Origin: Oscillospiraceae bacterium
GTDB lineage: Bacteria; Bacillota; Clostridia; Oscillospirales; Acutalibacteraceae
Assembly: GCA_015066225.1 (NCBI GenBank)
Contig: SVOT01000004.1
Span: 124,001 to 188,000 of the forward strand
Direction of reading: 5' to 3'
DNA: 64,000 nt
Below the pieces are notes generated by a model. It made no database searches. It had not been told where the DNA came from and saw nothing but the letters and a program-made list of their open reading frames with translations. A program made the translations under genes and the position numbers. Of this stretch, positions 35,063 to 44,389 are shown in pieces (position 1 is the first letter of the stretch; the number at the start of each line of letters is the position of its first letter).

Positions 35063-35090
35063 ATCATACAATCTCACCATTTTGATTCAA
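35063..35090 (-). promoter_or_regulatory. Promoter of the secreted phosphatase gene
   Basis: Minus strand TTGAAT (35085-35090), 16-base spacer, TATGAT (35063-35068). A PHO-type operator was not recognised. Confidence 0.5.
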
Positions 35091-35241
35091 TTTATTATAC
35101 ACTTATTTTTTCCGCTTTTCAATAGCATTTGTAAATTTATAACATTTGCTTACACAAGCGGAATATTTTTGTTTATTTCGTCAATTTTTTTACAGATTTT
35201 TTTTGCATTTTTCCGTTTTTATTTTTCTTTTTCGACAACTA

Positions 35242-35270
35242 TTTACAAAATATTCACAATATGCTATATT
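35242..35270 (+). promoter_or_regulatory. Promoter of the zinc-ribbon PVEA-repeat gene
   Basis: TTTACA (35242-35247), 17-base spacer, TATATT (35265-35270), about 46 bases before the ATG. Confidence 0.55.
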
Positions 35271-35316
35271 TTGTTTGTGTAATTCAAGCACTATATAATG
35301 AAAAGGAGATATGATT

Positions 35317-37566
35317 ATGAAATGCACAAAATGTGGCGCAGAAATGCCTGACAATTCCAAATTCTGCCCCGAATGCGGTTCAGTTGTAGAAGCTCCCGTT
35401 GAGGCACCCATTGAAGCTCCCGTTGAGGCACCCATTGAAGCTCCTGTTGAGGCTCCTGTAGAGGCTCCTGTAGAGGCTCCTGTTGAGGCTCCTGTAGAAG
35501 CTCCCGTAGAGGCTCCTGTTGAGGCTCCTGTAGAGGCTCCCGTTGCAGCTCCTGTAGCAGCTCCTGTAGCAGCTCCTGTAGTAGCTCCCGCTGTTGAAGA
35601 ACCCGCAAAAGAACCCGCAAAAGCACCCAAGAAAGGCATCAAAAAGCTTATTCCCGTTGTTGCTGTTGTTCTTGTTGTTGCTATAATTGCAGGTGTTTTT
35701 CTCATCTTCGGTGGCAAAAAAGAAGATATCGCTCCCGCTGTTTATCACACCGACAGTGAGCTTTACGTTATCACCTCCTTAGGCGGTAGCAAAGCTAAAA
35801 CATTTGAAGTGACAGATGAGTATGCCGGCTTCCATGAATTCACAGAAGACAACAAATACATCATCTACGCAGAGGAAAACGACGACGACTACGACCTCTA
35901 TTACAGAGAAGTAGGCAAGGATAAAAAAGAGCCCGTTCTTATTGCAAAGGATGTTGACGATTTCTGTGGCGTTTCCGGCAGCATCGACAATATCTATTAC
36001 GAGAAAAACGGCAAAATATATGTATCTGACAAAAAAGGCAACAGTGAGAAAATCATCAGCGATGCATACTGTATGACAATTTCAGAGGATTACAAATATA
36101 TGCTTTGCGAAGTTGATGACGATGAGTATGACAATTATGAGCTTGTTGACTTGAAAACTCTTGATTCCGTTAAGGTTTCAAGCAAAGCACAGCAGTTCAG
36201 ATACACAGACGATTTGTCAAAATTCTATTGCCTCACAGAAAAAGGAAAGCTCCTTGAGTACGACAGAAACGGCAAAGACACAACAATAGAAAAAGATGTT
36301 ATCGGTATGAATCTTGTCGGTGATAAGCTTTATTATGCAAAAGAAAACAAGGTTTACACCCTTTACGATTTCGTTAATGACTCCGGCAAAGACGAAAAGG
36401 TTAAAGAGCCTGTTTGGGACGATTATGCACCAGATATCACAAAATACCAGACAGAAACAGTTGACCCCTTCTGGGGATTCACCTACACAGAGACAGACTA
36501 CGACGCATATTACGATGCTGTTGATGCTGCTGAGGAAAAATATGATGCTGCATACGATAAATATAATGCAGTAAAAAACAGAGAAAACCTCAGAGAAAAC
36601 CTTAAAGAGTACGAATACATCACAACATACAACGTATATTACCTTAACGGCTCAAAGGGTGAGCTCGTCACTGAAAACGGCGCATTTGCTGAAATCAGCA
36701 ATATTTACGACCTTGAAGGTGAAGAATCCGGTTACGGTTATCTTTCTGTGTATGTCGGCGGCGTTACTGAAATTGAAAAGGTAAGTATCGAAGATATTCA
36801 GTACACAAGCGACGTTATCGACCATCTCACAGAAAACATCAACAAAGGCTATGCTGTTGTAAAAGAAAAAACAATCAACACATATAACGTTGAAGATGTT
36901 AGCGAAGATTTATCCGTTGAAAACATCAAATACAACGCTTCAGGCTCAGAATTCCTTGTTATTGCAGAAGACAAGGCAAAAACAGAAGAGCTTGAGGAAA
37001 TCAGCGATTATGAAGCAATGTGTCTCTACACTCTCAAGGCTTCAGCTAAATCCGCAAAAGAGGCTAAGCTTATAGCAGAAGACATCGCAGGAGCATTCTT
37101 TACACAGAAGGATCCTGTTACACTTACAAACCTTGACGAGGACGATTGTGCTACAATCAGCTCCGGTAAGTTCTCTGCAGATGACGTATATTCAAGCTTT
37201 ATCTTCCTTGATGAAAACGACGCTGACACATTCTATTATGCTGCAGATTTTGATGCTGAGGATCACCTCGCAACAATTTACAAATACACAAACGGCAAAT
37301 CAACAAAAATCATCGAGGACGTTTACCCCTCATACAGACATTTCGCCAGCTATGACGGCAAATATCTCGCAATTGTTGATTACGACGACGGCGAAGGCGA
37401 TCTTATTTGCATCAACGGCAAAAAGACATATACCATCGAATCCGGTGTCGGCGGAATCCTCTGTGAAGGTCTCCGCACAGCATACAGTTACTCAAATGCC
37501 GACTATTATTCATACGGCAGCGATAACGACGACTACGACGATTACTACGGCGATTACTACTATTAA
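35317..37566 (+). CDS. Zinc-ribbon, PVEA-repeat, single-pass membrane protein with large acidic outer domain
   Basis: 749 aa from ATG 35317 (AAGGAG eight bases upstream; ATG 35311 is too close). A zinc ribbon (CTKCGAEMPDNSKFCPECGS) is followed by ~19 four-residue units (PVEA/PIEA/PVAA), a membrane helix (~113-137) and an outer region of ~610 residues rich in Asp, Tyr and Lys, with repeated short YxxDDxxDYELY-like strands resembling a beta-propeller sensor. The C-terminus is a Tyr/Asp run (DYDDYYGDYYY). Similar zinc-ribbon/helix/propeller proteins are common in Clostridia, without known function. Confidence 0.75.
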   Translation: MKCTKCGAEMPDNSKFCPECGSVVEAPVEAPIEAPVEAPIEAPVEAPVEAPVEAPVEAPVEAPVEAPVEAPVEAPVAAPVAAPVAAPVVAPAVEEPAKEPAKAPKKGIKKLIPVVAVVLVVAIIAGVFLIFGGKKEDIAPAVYHTDSELYVITSLGGSKAKTFEVTDEYAGFHEFTEDNKYIIYAEENDDDYDLYYREVGKDKKEPVLIAKDVDDFCGVSGSIDNIYYEKNGKIYVSDKKGNSEKIISDAYCMTISEDYKYMLCEVDDDEYDNYELVDLKTLDSVKVSSKAQQFRYTDDLSKFYCLTEKGKLLEYDRNGKDTTIEKDVIGMNLVGDKLYYAKENKVYTLYDFVNDSGKDEKVKEPVWDDYAPDITKYQTETVDPFWGFTYTETDYDAYYDAVDAAEEKYDAAYDKYNAVKNRENLRENLKEYEYITTYNVYYLNGSKGELVTENGAFAEISNIYDLEGEESGYGYLSVYVGGVTEIEKVSIEDIQYTSDVIDHLTENINKGYAVVKEKTINTYNVEDVSEDLSVENIKYNASGSEFLVIAEDKAKTEELEEISDYEAMCLYTLKASAKSAKEAKLIAEDIAGAFFTQKDPVTLTNLDEDDCATISSGKFSADDVYSSFIFLDENDADTFYYAADFDAEDHLATIYKYTNGKSTKIIEDVYPSYRHFASYDGKYLAIVDYDDGEGDLICINGKKTYTIESGVGGILCEGLRTAYSYSNADYYSYGSDNDDYDDYYGDYYY
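35388..35602 (+). repeat. Coding tandem repeat, 12-nt unit (PVEA)
   Basis: About 17-19 copies of a 12-base unit close to GAGGCTCCTGTA within the gene at 35317, with third-position differences between copies. The minus strand also stays open here (Ser/Thr-Gly or Leu/Gln-rich frames), a by-product of the repeat. Confidence 0.85.
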
Positions 37567-37574
37567 TTTCAAGA

Positions 37575-37600
37575 AAACCCACTCCCTCGGGAGTGGGTTT
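37575..37600 (+). terminator. Terminator of the zinc-ribbon PVEA-repeat gene
   Basis: Stem AAACCCACTCCC/GGGAGTGGGTTT with a 2-base centre, followed by ATTTC. Confidence 0.75.
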
Positions 37601-37608
37601 ATTTCAAC

Positions 37609-37655
37609 AAAAAAGCACCGTAAGACCGATGTGAGTGTGTCTTGCGGTGCTTTTT
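37609..37655 (-). terminator. Terminator of the triple zinc-ribbon gene
   Basis: Stem AAAAAGCACCG-AAGAC with partner GTCTTGCGGTGCTTTTT (37609-37625 with 37639-37655); the minus-strand tail is TTTTTTGTTG. Confidence 0.75.
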
Positions 37656-37665
37656 AAATTTCAAA

Positions 37666-38301
37666 TTAAAGCTTTGTTCCACAGCTAGTGCAGAAAATGC
37701 AATCAGCCTCTGCGGGAGTGCTGCAAACGGGGCAAACCTTGACTGCAACCGGTTCAACTACCGGTGCAACGGGTGCTTCATACACGGGAGCCACAGGTGC
37801 CTCATAAGCGGGGGCAGGCGCGGGAACTTCAGCCTGCTCTTCAACAACAGGAGTTCCGCAACCTGTGCAGAATTTGAAACCGGGTGTAATGGGCTGTAAG
37901 CACGTGGGGCAACGCTTTGTGCCATCAGGCATCGCGGGGGGTGCCTGTTTCACAACGGGTGCACCGCAAACGTTACAGAATGATGCTTCTTTAGAAATTT
38001 CTGCACCGCACTTTTCACACTTGGTAACGCTCTTGATTTCGTTAATCTGGTATTCATAAGCCGCAATATTGTTTGCGGTTATCTTTGCATTGTTCATAAG
38101 ATCTGCAAACTCGGGCTCGAAATCTTCATAATGCTTTTCAAAATAAAGAGCACCTATTTCTTTATAAAAATCGTGAAGTTGTCTCTCGTTTTCTGCGAGA
38201 ATCCCTTTGATTCTGACAATATCTGTTGCTTCTTTGGTTTTGCTGACTACGTTCTGACTTACCTGTGTAATCTTCTTGCTTACGTCATCAAAAAAAGCCA
38301 T
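37666..38301 (-). CDS. Triple zinc-ribbon protein with N-terminal helical domain
   Basis: 211 aa. Residues 1-90 are helical/amphipathic; then three CxxC...CxxC ribbons (CEKCGAEISKEASFCNVCG, CPTCLQPITPGFKFCTGCG, CPVCSTPAEADCIFCTSCG) separated by Pro/Ala/Glu linkers (YEAPVAPVYEAPVAP). No membrane helix. Convergent with the other zinc-ribbon gene, which uses a similar Pro-Val-Glu-Ala linker. AGGAGG precedes the ATG. Probably a protein-binding adaptor. Confidence 0.78.
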   Translation of the reverse strand: MAFFDDVSKKITQVSQNVVSKTKEATDIVRIKGILAENERQLHDFYKEIGALYFEKHYEDFEPEFADLMNNAKITANNIAAYEYQINEIKSVTKCEKCGAEISKEASFCNVCGAPVVKQAPPAMPDGTKRCPTCLQPITPGFKFCTGCGTPVVEEQAEVPAPAPAYEAPVAPVYEAPVAPVVEPVAVKVCPVCSTPAEADCIFCTSCGTKL

Positions 38302-38339
38302 AAAAATCCTCCTATACCAAAAATGTATAATGCTATTTA

Positions 38340-38368
38340 ATTTTAATACAACTTTTATCCCTAGTCAA
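38340..38368 (-). promoter_or_regulatory. Promoter of the triple zinc-ribbon gene
   Basis: Minus strand TTGACT (38363-38368), 17-base spacer, TAAAAT (38340-38345). Confidence 0.75.
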
Positions 38369-38412
38369 CAATTATTTGGTTTTGCGCTTTTGCACTCACC
38401 TTCAATTCAACA

Positions 38413-38448
38413 AAAAAATCATCGCAACCGAAGTTGCGATGATTTTTT
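38413..38448 (-). terminator. Terminator of the GH38 gene at 38455
   Basis: Stem AAAAATCATCGCAAC/GTTGCGATGATTTTT with a small loop; minus-strand tail TTTTTTTG. It ends the mannosidase transcript. Confidence 0.85.
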
Positions 38449-38454
38449 ATTTTT

Positions 38455-41400
38455 TTATTTCACTTTAACCTTGTAGCACTTAATTTCGAAGGGATTAATT
38501 TCAAAGTTGAGTGTTTTGCCGCTTGCAATATCAACTGCCACGTCGTTTCTTTCAAGAAGGTCGCATTCTGCTACGCTCTGGATTTCTGCGAAAAGCTCTG
38601 CAGAAACTTTAGTTCTGCTACCTGCTTTTTCAACGAAACGGATGATATATGCATCCTCATCCTCGCATTTTTTAACTGCTTCAAGTGTAACGTTTTTGCC
38701 GTCAACCTTAATGAAGGATTTTTCATCCTCGCCCTTTGCGTCGCCGCCGATTTCAACTGCAACTGCGGGGTTATTCATCTCAAGACCTCTTACAAGAGTC
38801 TGAGCATCCTTCCAGTTGCCTGCGTGAGGATAAATTGAATATGTGAAGTAGTGGTCACCACGGTCTGATTTGGGGTCGGGGTTCATGGGAGCCTTGAGAA
38901 GAGTGATAATCATTCTCTGCTTGTCAACCTCATAGCCGTATTTGCAATCGTTAAGGATTGATACACCGTAATTGTCCTCACTCATATCAATAAAGTTATG
39001 AGCAGAAACCTCAAACTTAGCCTTATCATAGGGGTTATGGCGATAGTTGGAGCTTTCAATTGTTGCATAAGCAATATCACGAGTGAATTTCTGTGCTTTA
39101 ACGTCAACGTCGAAGCCGACTTTAAGGAGCTTCTCCTGTTCATTCCAGTTGATGAATGTGTCAAAGTCGATTCTGTCGAGGTCGTTATAGATGATGATGT
39201 TCTGCTTAACAAGAGATTTGTTGATATTCTTTTCGATAGAAACCGCTGTAAATACATCACCAGTTGCAATGCCTGTTACCTTGCCGGGCTCTGTGTCAAA
39301 CTGGCGGTCAACGTAGGAAGCAACGATGTCCCAAGCGTCATATTTGCCGGGAAGGTCTTCATAAAGACGGAATACGTTACCCTTGCCGTCAAGAACCTCT
39401 CTGTTGTTTTTCTTGTCGAAAATAGAAACAAGCTCTGCGCTGTCATCAAGAACGATTCTGAAGTTTGCGTTTTCAACTGTGTTGCCGAAAGCAGCAACTG
39501 ATGTTGCTTCGCTCACAGCAGCATCCTTTGCATAGTAAACCTTGTAACCAACTGCGGGAATATCCTTTGCAACAAAGACAAGAACCTTTGTGCCGTCAAG
39601 CTTTGTATAGCTCTGAGTTGCAAGCTTGTTGCCGTCTGCATCATAGATTTCAACGTCCTTATAGGGAAGCTCAACCTTCTGTGTAGCAGCTGTGCCGAGA
39701 GAGTTGAAAAGAGCAAAGGGCTTGCCGAATTTTTCAGCGCCGTTTACGTTGCCTGCAATAACGTTGAGTGCCTCGTCTCTTACGCTTTCACCGATAGCGA
39801 TGATGTTATCGTAGATAGCGCAAAGGTCACCGAATACCTCTGTAATGTGTGAGCCGGGAAGAGAGTCGTGGAATTGGTTTGTAAGGATTGCCTGCCAACC
39901 CTCGTTAAGCTTTTCAAGAGGATATTTGTAGCCGTACTGCATTGCAATGCTTGCAAACATCTCTGCCTGACGATAGAGGTTTTCAGAATATCTGTTGAGC
40001 TTCTTGAGAAGAGCCTTTGTTGTGTGAACACCACGGTGCTCTTCGAGGTAAAGCTCATCCTTCCAGGTAGGAATGTTGGTTTCTGTTGCTTTTGCCTTCA
40101 TTCTTGCAAGAGAATCCTCAATCTTGCTTGTCTGGGTTTTGGGAAGACCCGGGAAGTTTTTGTAACGCTTAACGTATTCGAGCATTTCGGTGTCAACACC
40201 GCCGCCGCCGTCACCCCAGCCGTAGCAATACATAGATTCACCGATTGTTTCCTTGTCGGTGTATTTTTTCCAGTTAACTTTAAGGGAGTCTGCCTCAACA
40301 GTACCGATAAAGTGTGTGGGAGGAACGATTGAGAATACCTTTGAGCCGTCGGGACCTTCCCACCAGAAGGTGTTGTACTGCCAGGGGTTTGTATCGTTCC
40401 AGATACCCATTTTGTGAGTTACGAAATATTCAACGCCTGCTTTTTTAAGAATCTGGGGCATTGCATAGCCGTTACCGAAAACGTCGGGAACCCAACAGGT
40501 TTTGGGAGTGATGCCGAAGGTTTTTTCAGCAAAGCGGATACCGTGAAGAAGCTGACGAACAAAGGATTCACCCGAAACGAGGTTACAATCGGGCTCAACC
40601 CACATTGCACCGATGTATTCCCATCTGCCCTCTTCAATACGCTTTTTAACCTGCTCGTAGATATTGGGGTATCTCTTTGCCATTTCGATGTATGTGGGAG
40701 CTGTGCTCTGTGAGAAAATGAAATCATCATACTGCTCCATAAGGCGAAGCATTGTTGCGTGAGTTCTGCCGAGCTTACGGATATATTCTTTGTATGCCCA
40801 CATAAATACGATGTCAAGGTGAGAGTTACCAACAAGAGCAAGTGTGCCCTCTGACTTGTATGATGTGTTATTGTAAACCTTATCCTTGAGGATTTTCTGA
40901 GCCTGGCGAAGACCCTCCTTGAACTCTTCCCCGTCAAGGTCAAAGTTAACGTATGTAAACGCTTCTTTAAGAGATGCACGGATAAGCTCCTGAAGACCTG
41001 TGTCGTGAACAGGCATAAATAAAGCGTTGAAAACTGCTTTGAAATCCCAATAAATCTCTTCGATTTCGGGGTCAACAACGCCAACGAAGGAGCAGGAAAG
41101 AGTCTTTATTGTTGATTCGTTTGAGTGCCAAACGTAGTATGACTCAATGTCAACGTCGTAGTGCTCGTCGCCCTTTGCACAGTCTGTGAGAAGAACTGAG
41201 TTTCTGAAGGGGTCAAGACCCTGATAGGGCTCACCGTTGAGAGAAAGAAGTGAGTCACCGCCGAAATAAACGTTGAGTGTAACCTTTTTACCCTTGAAAC
41301 GTTCGGGCATATCGAATGAATTTTTGAAGAATGCGCTCCAGCCGTTGTTACCCCAGCGGTCACCAACGTTAAGCTCCTTCCATTCGTCATAAAGGAATTC

Positions 41401-41625
41401 GTAATCGTCAACACCTTTATAGATGCATTCCTTCATTTTCCATGCCGGAATGGATTCAATATCGGTGTAAATTCTTTTTTTGAGGTTTTTGATTTTGAGC
41501 GCCGCAACGTCATCAAAAGAGAAAATGCCTCTCTGTTTGCCCTTTGTGGCGTCACGCCAATCGTCAACGTGGGCATCCATGGCATCGAGTGCCGCAACAG
41601 CGTCAAGGTTCTTAATCTCAGCCAA
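38455..41625 (-). CDS. Alpha-mannosidase, glycoside hydrolase family 38
   Basis: 1056 aa starting at TTG 41623-41625 (AAGGAC six bases upstream). N-terminal galactose-binding-like region (~60-180), catalytic (beta/alpha)7 barrel with zinc ligands NSHLD (His269, Asp271) and nucleophile in WVPDVFGN (Asp381), helical linker with HDSLPGSH, and C-terminal beta sandwiches. No signal peptide, so it acts on imported alpha-mannosides. Length and layout match the large cytosolic bacterial/fungal alpha-mannosidases. It sits behind the GPH symporter but has its own promoter. Confidence 0.92.
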   Translation of the reverse strand: MAEIKNLDAVAALDAMDAHVDDWRDATKGKQRGIFSFDDVAALKIKNLKKRIYTDIESIPAWKMKECIYKGVDDYEFLYDEWKELNVGDRWGNNGWSAFFKNSFDMPERFKGKKVTLNVYFGGDSLLSLNGEPYQGLDPFRNSVLLTDCAKGDEHYDVDIESYYVWHSNESTIKTLSCSFVGVVDPEIEEIYWDFKAVFNALFMPVHDTGLQELIRASLKEAFTYVNFDLDGEEFKEGLRQAQKILKDKVYNNTSYKSEGTLALVGNSHLDIVFMWAYKEYIRKLGRTHATMLRLMEQYDDFIFSQSTAPTYIEMAKRYPNIYEQVKKRIEEGRWEYIGAMWVEPDCNLVSGESFVRQLLHGIRFAEKTFGITPKTCWVPDVFGNGYAMPQILKKAGVEYFVTHKMGIWNDTNPWQYNTFWWEGPDGSKVFSIVPPTHFIGTVEADSLKVNWKKYTDKETIGESMYCYGWGDGGGGVDTEMLEYVKRYKNFPGLPKTQTSKIEDSLARMKAKATETNIPTWKDELYLEEHRGVHTTKALLKKLNRYSENLYRQAEMFASIAMQYGYKYPLEKLNEGWQAILTNQFHDSLPGSHITEVFGDLCAIYDNIIAIGESVRDEALNVIAGNVNGAEKFGKPFALFNSLGTAATQKVELPYKDVEIYDADGNKLATQSYTKLDGTKVLVFVAKDIPAVGYKVYYAKDAAVSEATSVAAFGNTVENANFRIVLDDSAELVSIFDKKNNREVLDGKGNVFRLYEDLPGKYDAWDIVASYVDRQFDTEPGKVTGIATGDVFTAVSIEKNINKSLVKQNIIIYNDLDRIDFDTFINWNEQEKLLKVGFDVDVKAQKFTRDIAYATIESSNYRHNPYDKAKFEVSAHNFIDMSEDNYGVSILNDCKYGYEVDKQRMIITLLKAPMNPDPKSDRGDHYFTYSIYPHAGNWKDAQTLVRGLEMNNPAVAVEIGGDAKGEDEKSFIKVDGKNVTLEAVKKCEDEDAYIIRFVEKAGSRTKVSAELFAEIQSVAECDLLERNDVAVDIASGKTLNFEINPFEIKCYKVKVK

Positions 41626-41697
41626 ATTTATCGTCCTTTCTCTAATCGAAAAACACTTTTAAAACAAGACATATTTTTCGATTTTATTATCTTTTTC

Positions 41698-41726
41698 AGT
41701 ATATCATTATATGTAAAAAATGGCAA
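41698..41726 (-). promoter_or_regulatory. Promoter of the GH38 gene at 38455
   Basis: Minus strand TTGCCA (41721-41726), 17-base spacer, TATACT (41698-41703), a leader of about 65 bases. No cre box recognised. Confidence 0.65.
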
Positions 41727-41745
41727 GATGATTTTTGAAAAAACA

Positions 41746-41772
41746 GCCACGAAGCCCGGTAGGCTTCGTGGC
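41746..41772 (-). terminator. Terminator of the GPH symporter gene
   Basis: Stem GCCACGAAGCC/GGCTTCGTGGC with a 5-base loop; minus-strand tail TGTTTTTT, plus-strand tail ATTTTTTT. Confidence 0.88.
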
Positions 41773-41791
41773 ATTTTTTTAACAAATTTTA

Positions 41792-43219
41792 TTATACGTT
41801 TGCCGCTCTTCTTTCAGCAAGCTCTTTTTCAACCCTTGCTCTTTTTTCGGGAGTGTAGCGGATGAAAAGAAGGGGGATTATATAAAGCAGGCTTGCTATT
41901 GCGGGGGTGAGCATAACAAGGGGCCATATCCACGCTTCGAAAGCGGCAGACTGTGTGCCCACAAACACCGCCGCAGAATCATCAATAGCCTTGTAATCAA
42001 GGAGGTGGAGCGCAAGCGCCGCAAGACCTGCGGTGATACCGCTTGAAATTTTTGTGAAGAAGGTCTGCATTGAGAATGTAACACCCTCTGTCCTTTTGCC
42101 TGTTTTCCACTCCATATAATCTATGCTGTCGCAGAAAATAGAGGTCTGTGCGATAGATACCGCTCCCATAGGGATACTACCGATTGCAAGAAGCGCCATA
42201 CCTATCCAGAGATTTACACCGTCGAAGCCGATTGCAAAAGCAACAATTCTTGTAACGATGTTAACCGCCTGCATAAATATAAGTGCATTGACATAGCCCT
42301 TGCACATTTTCTTGATTTTGTCAGCAAAAATCATACCGATAAAGCCGGGACCGCCGGTAATTGCAAAATAGATTGTTGTCAGACCCAAAGCACCGATAAT
42401 GCTGTTTGCGCCGAGGAAATCCGCAGGAATTTTGTACTTGAAAAAATATGTCATAAGCTGGCTTCCGAAGGCAAAAGCTCCGAGAATATTTGACAACGTA
42501 ACAAGCATAAGCATTTTGTTTTGAAAAAGAAGCTTTACGCTTTCAAAAACCGAAGTCTGCTGGGTTTGTACGTTAACACGTATGCGCTCCTGCGCTTTAT
42601 ATGTTCTTGCACTTACCATTGCACCGCCAAGACCGAGGATAACCGCAAAAACAAGAGTTATCAGCGACATTGAGCGCTTTGTTGTGTTTGCCACCATTTC
42701 AATAATCATTGGGATTGCCATACTGAAAATGCCATAGACGCACGAGCCCACGGTTCTTGCCCATTTAACAAAATTATCTCTTTCATCGCTGTTGGGCGAT
42801 ACGCTTGCGGTGATGCCCCACATTGAAACATCCTGCAATGTGTAAACAACATCCCAAGCTATGTACATAATTACAAAATAGGCAACTCTGAGCCAGAGCA
42901 TATCCTCCTCGGTTGAGAAAACAAGGAAAATCAGCACCGTGAAAACGCCAACGGGCAGAGGAGTGTATTTTAAAAACGGACGCAGCTTTTCGCCGTTTTT
43001 GAAGGTGTGGCGGTCAATAAGCGAGCCTACTACGGGGTCGTTTATACCGTCCCAGATTTTCATAACAATAAGCAACACAGAAACTACCAACGCCGGGAAC
43101 ATCGCAATATCCGTCATAAAATAGGTGAAAAATGAGCCACCTATGAAGGAATAGACAATATTCTGACCCGAAAGCCCCGCATAAAAGTTTATTTTTTCTT
43201 TTTTGCTGATATATTTCAA
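41792..43219 (-). CDS. GPH-family (MelB-like) sugar:cation symporter (TTG start)
   Basis: 475 aa from TTG 43217-43219; the preceding 21 codons of the open frame contain the promoter, and GGTGGGTGG lies just upstream of this TTG. Twelve membrane segments with MKIWDGINDPVVGSLIDRH (loop 2-3 Asp motif) and GMIFADKIKK. Family members import oligosaccharides or glycosides with H+ or Na+. Flanked by two GH38 genes, so manno-oligosaccharides or mannosides are the likely cargo (inference). Confidence 0.87.
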   Translation of the reverse strand: MKYISKKEKINFYAGLSGQNIVYSFIGGSFFTYFMTDIAMFPALVVSVLLIVMKIWDGINDPVVGSLIDRHTFKNGEKLRPFLKYTPLPVGVFTVLIFLVFSTEEDMLWLRVAYFVIMYIAWDVVYTLQDVSMWGITASVSPNSDERDNFVKWARTVGSCVYGIFSMAIPMIIEMVANTTKRSMSLITLVFAVILGLGGAMVSARTYKAQERIRVNVQTQQTSVFESVKLLFQNKMLMLVTLSNILGAFAFGSQLMTYFFKYKIPADFLGANSIIGALGLTTIYFAITGGPGFIGMIFADKIKKMCKGYVNALIFMQAVNIVTRIVAFAIGFDGVNLWIGMALLAIGSIPMGAVSIAQTSIFCDSIDYMEWKTGKRTEGVTFSMQTFFTKISSGITAGLAALALHLLDYKAIDDSAAVFVGTQSAAFEAWIWPLVMLTPAIASLLYIIPLLFIRYTPEKRARVEKELAERRAANV

Positions 43220-43244
43220 GCTACCACCCACCAAGTTTTTTCTT

Positions 43245-43273
43245 ATTTTAACATTATTCCTTTGCAAGGTCAA
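43245..43273 (-). promoter_or_regulatory. Promoter of the GPH symporter gene
   Basis: Minus strand TTGACC (43268-43273), 17-base spacer, TAAAAT (43245-43250). It implies a leader of only about 20 bases before the TTG start. Confidence 0.8.
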
Positions 43274-43319
43274 CACAAACAATTTTTTGCGTTTTTCAGA
43301 AATATTTTTTAGTTTTCAA

Positions 43320-43348
43320 TTTACTTAGAGAAAGCTTTGTGATAATAT
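43320..43348 (+). promoter_or_regulatory. Promoter of the HAD - GH38 operon
   Basis: TTTACT (43320-43325), 17-base spacer, TAATAT (43343-43348), divergent from the symporter promoter about 50 bases away. The gap between them could hold an operator; none recognised. Confidence 0.55.
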
Positions 43349-43382
43349 AGTTTTAATTATGTATAAGAAAGGACTTTCTTCT

Positions 43383-44378
43383 ATGCTTCTTGACAAAAAA
43401 CTTTATATCCCCGACCTTGGCGAGGTTGATATAGACAGTGGCTTCCACCTTCTCCCCGCCACAGAGGACGGCAGATTTGTTGCAGGCAAAAACGGCGTTG
43501 AATTTGTTGTTGCAACAGGCGACCAGAAGGTTGAGTTCATCTCCTTCGGCACTCACTCCCTCGCCTGTGTGAAATCAGCAATCGCTTACCCCGTATATTA
43601 CCCTGTTTATCCCGTAAAAACAGAATATCCCCTCAACGCAGTTCTTATGGATTTGGACGGCACAACAGTGCGTAGTGAGGAATTCTGGATATGGATTATT
43701 GAAATGACAACCGCAAGCATGCTCGGTAACCCGAAATTCCAGCTTGAAGAGGCTGATATCCCCTTTGTTTCGGGTCACAGCGTTTCAGAGCATCTTCAGT
43801 ATTGCATAGACAAATACTGCCCCGGCGAATCCCTTGAAAAAGCAAGAAACTTTTATTTCGAGCACACCCACAGAGAGATGGAAGAAATTATGGCGGGCAG
43901 AGGCAAGGACGGTGCATTCACCCCCACAGAGGGCGTCAAGGATTTCCTTTACGAGTTAAAGGATATGGGCATCAAAATCGGCCTTGTAACCTCCGGTCTT
44001 TATGAAAAGGCTTGGCCCGAAATCCTTTCTGCATTCAAAACACTCGGCATGGGCGACCCCAAGGATTTCTACGATGCAATTATTTCTGCGGGCTTCCCCC
44101 TTCGCAAGGGCAGCGTAGGAACACTCGGCGAGCTTTCACCAAAGCCCCACCCCTGGCTTTACAGCGAAACATCAATCGTAGGTCTTGGCGAAGCATTTGC
44201 TGACAGAAACAGAGTTATTGGCATTGAGGACAGCGGCGCGGGTGCTTGCTCTGTTCGTCTTGCAGGCTACACAACAATCGGTATCGCAGGCGGCAACATT
44301 GAATCAAGCGGCACAAAGGCTGTTTGCTCACACTTCTGCCAGAATTTTGAAGAAATAATGAAAATAATCAAAGGATAA
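43383..44378 (+). CDS. HAD-superfamily phosphatase/phosphomutase with extra N-terminal domain
   Basis: 331 aa from ATG 43383 (AAGGAC eight bases upstream). Residues ~1-75 are a beta-rich region not found in ordinary beta-phosphoglucomutase-like enzymes; the HAD core follows with nucleophile motif LMDLDGTTVRSEE, LVTSGLYEKA and IGIEDSGAGACSVRLAG. A cap domain lies between motifs I and II. A sugar-phosphate phosphatase or mutase serving mannoside use is likely. Twelve bases before the second GH38 gene. Codons strongly favour C at the third position. Confidence 0.78.
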   Translation: MLLDKKLYIPDLGEVDIDSGFHLLPATEDGRFVAGKNGVEFVVATGDQKVEFISFGTHSLACVKSAIAYPVYYPVYPVKTEYPLNAVLMDLDGTTVRSEEFWIWIIEMTTASMLGNPKFQLEEADIPFVSGHSVSEHLQYCIDKYCPGESLEKARNFYFEHTHREMEEIMAGRGKDGAFTPTEGVKDFLYELKDMGIKIGLVTSGLYEKAWPEILSAFKTLGMGDPKDFYDAIISAGFPLRKGSVGTLGELSPKPHPWLYSETSIVGLGEAFADRNRVIGIEDSGAGACSVRLAGYTTIGIAGGNIESSGTKAVCSHFCQNFEEIMKIIKG

Positions 44379-44389
44379 GGAGATAGATT

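Noticed and set aside
40419-41084. 221-codon frame on the minus strand
   Set aside because: It lies in another frame inside the GH38 gene; Leu/Thr/Ser-rich with no ribosome binding site.
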